From the NCBI GenBank assembly GCA_022495005.1, contig JAGYXB010001753.1:310001-374000 (forward strand): DNA of 64,000 nt. Reading direction: 5' to 3'. Position numbers and translations under genes: made by a program. The notes beneath the pieces were generated by a model, which had not been told where the DNA came from, did not search any database, and worked only from the letters and a program-made list of their open reading frames with translations. The DNA is from Rhyacophila brunnea (Eukaryota > Arthropoda > Insecta > Trichoptera > Rhyacophilidae). Positions 1 through 10,765 of this stretch are shown here, piece after piece; positions within the stretch are counted from its first letter, which is position 1, and every line of letters begins with the position of its first letter.

Positions 1-90
1 CTATATATTGTGTACTTGCCAGACCCAAGATTCGAACCTGAAACCCACGACGCTTAAACCGCGCAGCCTTTGTGGGTGTTTTTGCCTGAT
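1..90 (-). repeat. SINE family A, tRNA-derived head (partial at window edge)
   Basis: Read on the minus strand, this contains an internal pol III B-box-like motif (the plus strand shows 'gattcgaacctga') followed by the 'gtacacaata' junction seen in the other copies. The same head occurs near 17.5, 35.2, 37.0, 37.7 and 42.8 kb, so it is a dispersed tRNA-derived SINE and not a tRNA gene. Only the head is visible here; the body would lie to the left of the window. No anticodon arm folds convincingly. Confidence 0.7.
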
Positions 91-2925
91 TACCTCGCAT
101 AAGATTAGATCAACATGATAATCACTTGTATTAATATAATATGTAGTCATAATTAAATAAATAGATAAAATATATAAAATGGGTATTTTTAGAATATATT
201 ACATAATTTTCATCCTAGAGCCGGCGAGCAAGGTTTTGAAGCATATACTTTATCCTGACTTACGCTACCCCAACTTACGTGAACTTATAGTTACGCGGTT
301 ATTTATCCGACACTTCAGACGCATTTCCACCGGAAAAGCACATGACAATTTCAAGCTTGACAGAAGGTCTCAGATCAATTAGAAAACATAGACTCCAACG
401 AAAAACGTGTTTTAGCTAGGGTAAGAGGTACAATGATGGGCCAGTTAAGCAAATGGCTTGCTTTGATCGGTCAGAACCAGCTTATTAATGGGGTTTTATT
501 GAATTGCAATTTTTTTCGTGTTTACAAAGCATGTTTATTGATATTTATGTGTACATATTTTATAATACCAAACATGGTTATTACAAAAAATATAAAAGAC
601 AAAAAATCGCAAAAAGTACAGTGATCGCATTGAGTTTTTATACGAATTTGTTAGATTTTATGTAGCCATCGACATTGAAATAACTTATTTACGTAACCCA
701 TTTTTTAAAAAAATATTTTGTACATATGTACAAAGAACTGCAATTTTATTTAAAAAAAACTCTTCTAAACTAGTGTTTTGTTTGTCCTTGGTCCCAATTA
801 AATAAAATTTATATTATCTACTTATTTATATCCAAAGTTTTACCCTGACTTACGCGAATTCGACTAAAGTAATTTTCGTCGTTTCCAGCTATCGTGTAAC
901 TTTGCGGAATGAGTAACATGTAAGGAACCTCTACACTGGTGTCTCCTAGAAACTTTGGAAATCATTAGCGTCCCTGCAGTTGCAAGTGCACCTCCCACGA
1001 TATTTACATGCGCCCGCAAGAAAATATTGAAAATGATCTTCAAAAATTTTATAAACGGTGCGTAGGACATGGCCTCACAATGGGGGGAGGAGGGGCTGAC
1101 AAGGTTCTAGCCTGAGAGTCCGGACTCAGGAGGGACCTGGCGAGGCGAGTCAACCAGACAAGTGAGAGAAACACACATCACAAATTTGCTTAAATAGTAA
1201 AAAAAAAGTCACCTGAGCGCTATTTTCCTTGAATAATATTTTTATTTCAAATTATGGGCGTATATGATAGATACAATTTTTAATTATGCATCAATACTTG
1301 ACAACTCCATAAAATAAATGGATGTAAAAAAGCACTAAAAATACGCATTAATTTTACCGAGTATACCATTTGGAAAACGCTACTGTAGAGCGTCATACTG
1401 ACTTTATCTTTAGCCTGCGGGCCTGCTTCAGGATGTGGGGGCCATGGCATAGGTACTCTAAAATATATTTATTTTCAGCTTTTACATGTAAGAAAAATAT
1501 TCACCAATATCCCGTATAAATTAGGTCAAAAACGTTCTTTAGTCGAAGATATTTAATAACAGTTTTAAAGACATGAATATTCTTAAAAGATAATAATACT
1601 TCTAACCGTTGAAATTGTGCACTTATTTAATTCGAGTAGTTAAGTACATACCTACTATAACCTAGCGACTTCAGGTTATCTTTTAAGGGGTATATTTATT
1701 TTGAAAATCGAATTTACCACGTCATCGCAATGTTTTTATTCAATCAATGAATTTAAATTTTACATCAAACACAACGGTTATAATCTTAAACATATTAACA
1801 TGAAATATCACAATGAAATGGGTGGTAGATTGGCTAGCGTTAGGCCTTACCACCCGTCACAAAAATTGTCTTAATTACATTTTTTAATGTTACGGACAAA
1901 TTATATTGCAAGCGCGTTGTTTGCCCTCCATTCTCGACTGGCGACCCTAAACGATCTTTTCAGGTAGGTACCCAAAAAAACAACGTCGCTCCGTGCAACT
2001 GGTAAGGCTTTTATTAATTTATTTTTTAATCATGCCTGTCCCAAAAGCGCGGGAATTTTAAATGTATATAAAATTTAACTTGGTCTGTTTACCGTCACCG
2101 TCAAATTAATTTGTTATATTTCGTGTTCGGCACTCTACTCACATGTTGAAAATTGTCACTTAGGTTCTAAATCCTGCGTATCCTTAATAAAACAAGGAAA
2201 GATTCTCTTTCGGAGAAAAGGTTATAGCCATTAAGAAAACTTTCCACGCCTCGCAAGAACCGCATTTTTTTTCTCTAGCCTTCGTAAATTATTTTTTATT
2301 TTGTGATGCCTGTTTACTTTTTTATGAGTAATATTTGCCAAAATGAGATATCGTGTTTTTCATCATTGCGGACATGTTGGGATAAGTTTTCCGAGAACTA
2401 TTAAAAACGCCTCAAAACTGAAAACTTTCTTATTATGAAAAAAGAAATTATTAATATCCAGCGAAAGTTTCGGCTAAATATATTAGTATATAGTATAACC
2501 ACATAAAGCATACATTTTGTTATTACGCAATTCAAGTGAAATTTATGTAATACTAATTGAGGTACCAATAAAGCATGATTGGTATTATAATTAATAAATT
2601 AGTTAGGTGCAGTTTTCACATAATAGTATACAGGTACCCTATATACCTAGTCTAGTCATTTTAGGGTTTTACCTGGAGATAATTCCTTCAAATATGAAAC
2701 TGCATATTATTAAATAAAAGTGGAATAAAATTAAAAAAATCAATAAACTAAAATAAGAATTATTTTTATAACATCTACAACGGTGACCGTGGGTAGAAAT
2801 AAATGTAATAATTACAAGATAAAAATAACTTTTTATATACAAGGTTTTTAAATTCTGTTGAACCAAATAAACTTGACTTGACTAGCTTAAACGATCAAAA
2901 AAAATTGTACTTGACATGTCATATT
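91..2925. other. AT-rich sequence without an identified gene
   Basis: No coding similarity is recognisable. Two short related strings, 'cctgacttacgc' near 250 and 845, hint at an eroded repeat in the same orientation. A G-rich patch lies at about 1080-1160. Short open frames here (for example 179-382 and 864-1070) have no recognisable domain and look like chance frames. Confidence 0.5.
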
Positions 2926-3208
2926 ATTGATTTCCATAGTAACGCACGTATATATTAATAATTTTGTTGCTAGGACCCCAGACCCCTAGCAACCAATAAT
3001 GGTGTCGAAATAACTTTTCCTACAAAATAGAATTAAATTCTACTTAAAGATGGCTAAAAGTATTAAAAAATGCATTGGCATCGTGTTCTGATATATTCTA
3101 AAAGTTTCAAATGTCTATCTAGTCGGAAAGTTAGTTAAAAATCGATTGCAAGATTTGTACTGGACAAAGAACCTCCGGACAAATAAGAATACGAGCTAAG
3201 AAAAACGT
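2926..3208 (+). repeat. Dispersed repeat, left arm of a distant inverted pair
   Basis: This segment reappears in reverse complement at 9550-9867. Shared blocks run through the whole length: 'attgatttccatagtaacgc' at the outer end, then 'gttgctagg', 'tgcattggcatcgtgttctg' and finally 'aatacgagctaagaaaaac' at the inner end. Divergence is modest with a few short gaps. No protein is encoded. The two copies could be unrelated insertions of one family or the ends of a larger decayed element. Confidence 0.75.
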
Positions 3209-3443
3209 TGTAAAAAACAGATGTTGAATTTATTTACGTGACGATTATATTAATAAACTTTAAAAAAAAGTATTCACCTCATTCACCGTGACCGAAAAAT
3301 TGTACGTTAGCAGTTGTCCGTATCACGGTTCATCCAGAGCCATCAGAATACGAAGAAAAGACAGTAAAAATTGGTAGATAAATAAATTAAAAATGCAATC
3401 ATATTGTGTACATTTATATAAAACTATGGTAGGTGCTCGTAAG

Positions 3444-3632
3444 TAGGGATTCTAATCCCGGGATCCCGAGCTATTTTCGATACCTATGAATTCCGGGATT
3501 GATAAACATAATCCCGAAACTCTCGGGATTGTTTTTACTAGATTTATTTTTGACCGATTTTATCAATGTTATTTATTAATATAAAAATTTTATATTAACA
3601 ATGGAAAAAATGCCAATCCCGGGATCAGAATT
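3444..3632 (+). mobile_element. hAT-type non-autonomous element N1, internally deleted copy
   Basis: It starts with TAGGGATTC and the CCCGGGATCCCGAG block that opens the complete copy at 6012-6683. It keeps the 'gggattgataaacataatcccgaaa' region and then jumps to the 3' subterminal 'aaaatgccaatcccgggat'. About 480 bases of interior are missing, and the right terminal repeat is broken off. No target duplication can be assigned. Confidence 0.7.
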
Positions 3633-3869
3633 TTAATTTGTACCCACCAAATATCTGATAATAATGATAGCGTAATTATTAGAGATAAACCAATCAATAT
3701 CAAACTAATGTTCTTATTGAATCTAATAAAATTGCTGTCTGCAATGCTCCACAAATAACGCGTTATTTTTTTATCTCAATGTTTTACTGCCTTCTTTTTC
3801 CAGTAAAATAGCTCACGGTGATCACTACTTACAGCGAAATTTATAAAAAAAATCTGAATTCAAAGGAAT

Positions 3870-4145
3870 ACTGCCTCAAGCAAACAATAGTAGTAAACAT
3901 TATTATTCTATCTATTAAAATATCCAAAATGATGTATGATTTAATGGCATAATTTTAAATATTTTATAGACAGATGCGTATTATGGCTTGGTTTCTCAGG
4001 GTTTTATTTAATTTTAAAAACTAACCAACACCATCTGTAAATTGTAGTCTTAGTTCAATGTAAACAAATACGTAGAACTGACAAAGTTTAGTTTGTACTA
4101 TCTATGGTGGATCCACCCTATCTCCACTCCATCATCACTGCAGGA
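3870..4145 (+). mobile_element. hAT-type element D, 3' part only
   Basis: This matches the right half of the complete element at 38966-39542. Shared blocks include 'atgtatgattta', 'aactaaccaacaccatctgta', 'gtcttagttcaatg' and a degraded CTCCAC...CACTG right end. The left half, including the left terminal repeat, is absent, so no target duplication can be seen. No coding capacity. Confidence 0.65.
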
Positions 4146-5138
4146 TAGTCTAATTTTTCATACATTTAGATTATTGCGTTATAAAACGTTTTATTTATTC
4201 AACGGGGGAAGATCCCATTAGATTGAAAAAAATGTAAAAACTATTTACTAAAAAAAGTCTTTTAAGATACTCGTAATTACCACCCTGAAGGGGTGTGTCC
4301 ATATGCTTTCCTTAGGAGCAAAAGTGGTATTTTACTTAATAGGATTACTATACAAAATTTGTTTTTCCTGAGAGTTGGCGGTATTCCAGGTAAATTTAAA
4401 TATATAGTTTTATATTAATTTATAACAAATGTTTTATAATAATTATTATGGTTAGTAATAATAAGTACGTAAAAACCTAAAAAAATATACCAAAAGAATA
4501 ATAACCAAAAAAAAAATCATTGCTGGTAAGATATTGTCATCTTGAAATGTTCTTTTATTCTAGATGAGTGGGTAATTCTGTTAGATAAGGATAGATTAGA
4601 TTCTTTCATCTGGTGTTCGCGTGAGGAAAGTACCTTAGTGGGTGGGGGTGTATTTTTGTAAATCTCGCTACTGGAGCACGATGTGGCGCCAGTCGAGTTG
4701 ACAGGCAAGTGGCAGCGCACAGACGTGTGTGTATTGATGGCATATTGCTAATACCACGCTCCATAGAGCAGCGGCCATCAAGACTTCTACTCTGCGCGTC
4801 GCCGTTATTTTATACTATTCGCCAGAGATTCTTAAACGTTCCATCAAGATTTTTCATAAGTTTCTGTCTTTAATGCAAATTTTGTAGGTAATGGTAAAAT
4901 AAAGATTCAATAAAAAAACACAAATCTAAAAAATCCGAAATTTAGCACATAAACTGTCTCAATATTCAGTCAAAACAATGGCTTTTTTAATTTTTTTTTA
5001 AATTTAAATTTTGACTATTTAATCTGCAAGCCAGCTAACTCTGTTTGGGCTAATTGTTTAGGAAGGAGAAAAAAACATAATAATTTAACTATAAAAGTTG
5101 CACTATGCATTAATACACTATACACCCGTTAGTAAATT
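4146..5138. other. Unassigned sequence with a GC-richer patch
   Basis: Mostly AT-rich. A locally GC-richer interval at about 4600-4810 contains an open minus-strand frame of 67 codons that I do not recognise. Nothing else could be assigned. Confidence 0.4.
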
Positions 5139-5560
5139 GCAATTCAATTTCAATTTATTTAAATTTATTTATTTTTTAAGATATTGTGGACAAATTATAA
5201 GTTTAAGACGTTAACAACATGACATTTAGAAACAAAGAAATATAAAACAGTATTACATAAAAAAGAGGTAGATCAGTATAGAGATAGATAGTATGTTATT
5301 AAACAGTCGAAATGTGTAAATACAAAAATATAAATTAGATAAGTACAAGAAAGTACACCGGATGAGTTAAGCAGACCCTATTTTAAAAATTTATAAAACA
5401 ACATCCACCTTAACTCATCCTCACGTAGGTGGAATATATCAACACCCGAAGCAATTTCGTTGAACATAGTTATCGCCCTCCCAATTGGCATTACCAGTGG
5501 CAGGTTGGTACTGCACCTTGGGAGAATAAACAACTGATGGTCTCTATTTCTAAGATAGTA
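5139..5560 (-). mobile_element. Non-LTR retrotransposon 3' end (family L1w), 5'-truncated
   Basis: On the minus strand this encodes the last residues of a reverse-transcriptase polyprotein, including blocks equivalent to 'REHQLFILP', 'RTNLPLVMPIGRA' and 'NEIASGVDIF' in the 19.6 kb and 40.1 kb copies. A 3' UTR of about 250 bases follows, ending in a TTGAAA-type repeat tail at the low-coordinate end. It is truncated upstream at about 5560. This is the standard outcome of incomplete target-primed reverse transcription. Assignment to a jockey/CR1-like clade is tentative. Confidence 0.8.
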
Positions 5561-6011
5561 ATCTATCTATATTTTCTATTTTCTACTAATCGATTTATAT
5601 TTTCTTTATAAATAACGGAGTTTTTTTCATTTACGATATTGGAAATATGACACCTGCAATTGGCTGTTTTATTTGAAAAATGATAATACATTTAGGTTTA
5701 GGAGTTTGAAATTTTGTGTGAGCATAGAAGACATGCTTTATAGCAAAATGCTACTAAAATCTAGCTAGCGCTTGCACAAGGGTGTGGTTCAGGTCCGGAC
5801 TTCTCCCTGAAATGAAAAAAAAAATATGAATAGAACATTATTTTTTCTTTTTTTTTTTGTCAAAACCTGATGACTGAGGATTGTGACAGGGATTATTTGA
5901 CTAATGAACAACATTCTCAATAGGTTGACCGACAACGACAACCTCAACGACACTAATAATTATGACCGTTAACCAGTAAGTCGTATATGAGTTAGTACCC
6001 GTAGTTATATC
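5561..6011. other. Unassigned sequence
   Basis: AT-rich. It ends in the left 8-bp target duplication (6004-6011, gttatatc) of the following hAT element. No gene was seen. Confidence 0.5.
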
Positions 6012-6683
6012 AAGGGATTCCAATCCCGGGATCCCGAGCTATTTTTGATACCGGGATTGATAACATAATCCCGAAACCTTCGGAATTGATTTTTTTATCA
6101 ATTTTTATGTAAAATAAAATAAAAACGAAAATATAACAAAAAAATATATATACTTTTAATAACAAATAACTACATTAGAAATAAACTGAGTATGAATAAA
6201 GTTTGATTTATATCCATGTGTTAATTACCGATTCATTTAATTTTTTTCATATAAATTAATAAAAATGAGAAAGATTGGAAAAAAACAATGCTTCGCACTT
6301 TTAACAAAGTAATTCCACCATGATCTCATACGTTTTAAGGCAGTGTCATATTAGGCTGACTAATTAGATTTATGAAGCGGAAAGGCCATAAGTACACCAT
6401 GATTATTTGCTTTACTATTTAAAATCTCGTTAATCCATTCATTAAGTCTTTACTATCAGAAACAGCAATCTCATATTAAATTCACATTATTATTTATATT
6501 GCAATATTATTTACTCCATTAAACTAATGTATTTCAATATTAACAATAAATGTCTTAAATAGTATAAATTATACCTACTAGATTTATTTTTTGACCGATG
6601 GAAAAAAATGCCAATCCCGGGATTGTCAAATTGTAATCCCGAAATCCCGGGATCAAAATTTTGGCTCGGGATTGGATTCCCTA
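6012..6683 (+). mobile_element. hAT-type non-autonomous element N1, complete copy
   Basis: The 672-bp element is flanked by an exact 8-bp duplication, gttatatc, at 6004-6011 and 6684-6691. The termini are AAGGGATTCCAATCCCG and, reading inward on the other strand, TAGGGAATCCAATCCCG. Palindromic CCCGGGAT motifs are repeated just inside both ends, as expected of transposase binding sites. The 8-bp duplication and the TAGGG-like end are typical of hAT transposons. The interior is AT-rich with no transposase, so it would depend on an enzyme supplied elsewhere. Related copies lie at 3444 and 42616. Confidence 0.88.
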
Positions 6684-6691
6684 GTTATATC

Positions 6692-8917
6692 TGCACGCCT
6701 GGTTATTATTATTAGACTCAAAGTGTGGAGTATCTGGGTTTGGCGAATACACCCGGAAAATTTCGAGAAACCGCTGTTGAAGAGACTAGAAATTATAATT
6801 AGTAAACGGGGTAAATTTGGAAATCAATAGAATCATAATATTATTTAAACTACTCCTCTCTCCTCCCACTACATTCAAATCAATAACAAATTATAATGGT
6901 TATTTTTTCAAAATGAACCCCTTACATATCATATTTCTGTATGTATGCCTGATAGGTAGGTATATATTTAAAAAAAATATAAGCAAGAATATTTCTTTTA
7001 AAACGTGCCACTCCGTAAGCTCTAGTGGAAAATATTGAGAAGCATTTGTATCAGGAAACGTAATTTATTTTTCGATAGACAAAAAAAAATCATAGAAATT
7101 TCTCATACGTGTATGGGAAATCCGGTTAAGGGGAGAGATTTCTTTTGATGGGCATTCCGTAATATTTATTTATGATACCCATTCACGGAAATCGAACGCC
7201 ATATCCGTTTTAATCGTTCACGTTTGTTTACAAATTTCCTTGTATTGTCAATGTATTTAATATTAGAGAGGTAAAAAGGACAATATCGAATTGTGATCCT
7301 TTTTACCTTATAAAAACGAACGCGTTTAGTACATTATTGCGTTGTTTGTGAATTTTCTCAAGAAATATATTAATCTCTTTTCCTTTAAATTCAGTCAACT
7401 TCTAAATACCGATTTGCCTTCTCTAGAGGCTGCCAAAAACCACTAAGATTTCCAGGTTATCCGGTCAGCACCGAATAATATGTCCAAAAATGCGTTTCAG
7501 ACAATATGTTGACGTTCCTTTATCAAGGATTAACTACTTCGTATTGTACTCTTCAAGAAATGCAAAGCATTCGGTGAAATGTCACATTTAAAAGACATAA
7601 ATTTCTTTCCGTTCCCTTGCCCGCAGTGTCCATGACTCCGTACAACAGTATGTAAAACACTAATGTTGTTTTCATGAATGACTTCTTATCTCTGCTTCAC
7701 ATCCACATTTTCCGCTAATGGTCGATCCCTTATAGATTTTGGAGTGTACTTGCTACATGTAGAAGCTTAGTCCGTTCGATATATATATTACATAATCGTT
7801 AGTATTAGATTTTAACATTGTTTGATATATCTTTAAATTGCTTCCAAGAAGACCATTGAAAGTCATTGAACACAATCTCTAATCAAAACCATTGGACTGC
7901 ATTAATCGAATATACATAAATTTTAGAAGGCTCAAAAACATCCATAGAAAAATCAGAAACTTAGTGATATTTTAATATTCTTTTGAATTATTTAAAATAA
8001 AACACAATAGGTACGGTAAATTTCACTCAGTTTAATAATAAACAGGACCAGTTGTGTCCACTTCAAAGGGTCGTTTTAAGCTGGTACACAATGTTAATAT
8101 ACAAGAATACAGATTAAAAAACCGGCTAACATAATGCATGTTGCCTTAGAAGCACTAAACAAAATACGCCTGAAAGAAAATTGCTGATTTGATCTCAAAA
8201 GACGTATCACAGTTAGTAAAGCCAGCCGACCCAGTTGCCTATTGTCCCGGTGTTCCCAGCTGTACTTGATTTACTCTGGCACAATTCATAATAAAATACT
8301 ACACGCTAAGAGACCGTAAAAGCTATTATTTGTTTCTTATAACAGAAAAAGTGCTAAAAGTACTAAGCTTTGAGTAGATTTAAGGGGGTGCCGAGAAGTT
8401 TTAATCTCCCGGCGTGAGATCCTCGTTAAACTTTTACCTTTCAGCGAGGAGTATTTAAGAAAAGCTTTCAGGTATTCTTTTTTCAATTGTGAATCGGTAA
8501 TAAGTACTTGTTCGCATTTTCTTTTCTAGTTTATGGGTGTAAAGAAAAGCGGCGAAAAACAATATTTATTAAGTCGAAGGGGACCCTAACAAAGTTACGG
8601 TTGTCTTCCTTTATGAAGAAAATTCGTTTTGTTTTGGACCATTAATTACATTATTTTATTATCATGTTTTCGAATTTACATTAATTAATTTTAACTGATT
8701 TTACAAAATACATGAATTTTCTTTTGACAGACGTATTATGATTCAGAAAATATTATGAATGACAGTGTATATATAATTATTTGAATATAATGACAAAAAA
8801 AAATGAAAACACAGTCAAAACTTATTGGAAAACTTGTGGATGACGAATTTTTTTCCAACAACATATTCAAACGTTTGCTTTTTAATATTAAAATAGTGAA
8901 TACGAGGCTTAATAATA
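6692..8917. other. AT-rich sequence, one small dispersed repeat
   Basis: No gene recognised. A segment at about 7990-8110 ('aaaacacaatagg', 'cttcaaaggg', 'atatacaag') also occurs near 45640-45740 and, more weakly, 58440-58550. This indicates a low-copy decayed repeat of unknown class. Confidence 0.45.
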
Positions 8918-9068
8918 GAAATAGTAGTGTATTTATAATAGTATTAGTGAAACAATCAAAAACTCACAGACTTAACCAAAAAAATTATTGTGACATCACC
9001 GGGCATCGAACCCAGAGCCCCCCCGATGAAAGGCTAACGCCATACATACTGCACTACAAGGACCAGTT
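8918..9068 (-). repeat. SINE family B copy
   Basis: On the minus strand it carries a tRNA-related head with a B-box-like GGGTTCGATGCCC, followed by 'gtgatgtcacaataatt' and part of the body found complete at 28052-28240. Family B is distinguished from family A by its body ('gtgattgtttcact', 'actacac'). An open frame overlapping it (8803-9075) is a by-product. The 3' end is eroded. Confidence 0.65.
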
Positions 9069-9283
9069 GCATTAAGTGACAGTGTGCATTTGAAAAAATT
9101 TAAAACGCCATTTTCTTGGAACAGGGTTTTTTGATTTGTTTTCCTATTGGATTATGGTATCAATATGTAAAATTATTATAACTTTCTTAAAAAAAGGCTT
9201 TATTAACTCATAAACATTGACAAAGACGTATTTTTCCACACATATTGAATTATAGATTTACCGGTTTTTTGAAAATAGATGGC

Positions 9284-9360
9284 GTGCCGAAACGCGAAAT
9301 CCGAAATACCAAAAACGACTTAAACGGAATTGTGCAAAATTTAAATCAATTATAATTTAA
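9284..9360. repeat. Fold-back family G, fragment
   Basis: The blocks 'gccgaaa', 'ccaaaaacgact', 'gcaaaatttaaatc' and 'attataattt' match the right half of the palindromic element at 59905-60116. The left arm is absent. Similarity is moderate, so this is a tentative relic. Confidence 0.45.
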
Positions 9361-9549
9361 ATTTAAATTCAATCAACTACTCTCAGTCGATAGTATGCAT
9401 ATTATATTATATATTCAACCAGTGTATTTTATACAAGATATTAAGAATATATATTTTTTTAATTGACTTCATAATCCAATGTGATCTTGGTCGCCTAGTG
9501 AAGAGTTTTTTTTAACAATCCCTCAATGAATTTTAGCAAAATTTTTACT

Positions 9550-9867
9550 ATGTTTTTCTTAGCTCGTATTCTTGTTTTTCCGGTGGTTGTTTACCAGTAT
9601 AAATCTTGCAATCGATTTTTAGCTAACTTTCTGACTAGCTAGACATTTCAAACTTTTAGAATATATCAGAACACGATGTCAATGCATTTTTTTAATTTTT
9701 TTAGCCATATTTAAGCAGAATTGAATTCATTTTCAGTTAATTCTGTTTTATATGTAAAGTTATTTCAGAAAAATCCGTAAAAAGTAAAAGAATATAATTG
9801 GTTGCTAAGGGGGTGGTCCTAGAAACTAAATTATTAATATATACGTGCGTTACTATGGAAATCAAAA
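9550..9867 (-). repeat. Dispersed repeat, right arm of a distant inverted pair
   Basis: Reverse-complement partner of 2926-3208. It starts with 'tgtttttcttagctcgtatt' and ends with 'cgttactatggaaatcaa'. It is slightly longer than the left copy because of small insertions. An open frame beginning at 9798 lies partly in this repeat and has no recognised domain. Confidence 0.75.
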
Positions 9868-10423
9868 TGAAATTTCAGTATTCTATATTTATTTTGTTTG
9901 TTTGTTATTATTATTCAGTTAATTTATTCACTGGGTTTAAGCGTAATGTGAAATTGCCACGACTTTATAAGCAGAGACGTTACTACTCGTCAATTTTGGG
10001 CTCTTTATTTAATGCACTCAAATAAAATAGTATATACCTAATATATATAAAGAAGCCGAATATAGCCTGATCTGTTGATATATTAGGATAAATATATTGT
10101 TCTTTACACTATGTTAAAATTAAATATTAGATGTAGGCAGTAATCAATAATATACTCTTATTTAAAACCTACCTGGATGCCAAAATGTAATATACAATTG
10201 CGTTCGTGTTAGATATTGTTCTAGTGAATTAAATACACATGAAATTGAATACTTTAGTAGGCTGAAAGGTTCAATGAAATTTTATCCTTTACCCTTTTCC
10301 GCTAATATAACCTAACGTATCCATCTTTTACAGAAAACAAAGCCACAAATTTGTACACACAGCTTTCTGTCCGGCAACAGTTAGCTACTATAAATAAACG
10401 GTAGCCAAACTTTCAAAATACTT
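9868..10423. other. Unassigned AT-rich sequence
   Basis: Nothing recognisable. It precedes the short exon-like open stretch starting at 10424. Confidence 0.4.
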
Positions 10424-10510
10424 ATGTTAGCTGCAGAAAAGTTGTCCGTAGAAGCTTCAGCTAGCAAAGCTGCTGGAAATACTGCAGCCAGGGTAAGAGT
10501 TGTAACATAA
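10424..10510 (+). other. Short alanine-rich open frame ending at a good splice-donor match
   Basis: An ATG at 10424 opens 23 codons (M-L-A-A-E-K-L-S-V-E-A-S-A-S-K-A-A-G-N-T-A-A-R) up to position 10492. There the sequence AGG|GTAAGAG closely fits a eukaryotic 5' splice site, at phase 0. If unspliced, the frame stops at 10510. Codon content is markedly less AT-rich than its surroundings. No homologue is recognised. It could be the edge of a host exon or chance. There is no partner exon that I can defend. Confidence 0.2.
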
Positions 10511-10609
10511 TCCCGAAACACTGTTACAAAACTACTTACTTAACACCATATAATGACACGCCTAGGAATCAGTTGAAGGAAATACTTTTTTACACCTCGT
10601 TCAAGAGTG

Positions 10610-10765
10610 AACCTCGCTGATAGATGACGAAAAACCGTCATTAATTACTCTATAAAATAAAATCAAAATGAAAAGCAATAATTAATTGATCCACAGACTT
10701 TTGGCTTACAAACCGCGTACGCTGCCAGTTGTGCTATCCTGGGCTTTGGATAAGCGACAGTTTTT
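10610..10765 (-). repeat. SINE family C, tRNA-derived repeat
   Basis: The minus strand begins with a tRNA-like head containing an A-box match TAGCACAACTGGCAGCG and an anticodon-arm-like 'ggtttgtaagcc'. The B box is degraded. The same organisation, including 'aataaaatcaaaa' and 'gtgctat.cctgg', occurs at 51240-51375. I infer an old tRNA-derived SINE. Confidence 0.5.

Noticed and set aside
250..880. Element bounded by 'cctgacttacgc' strings
   Set aside because: The two strings are in the same orientation and short; there is no inverted end or target duplication.
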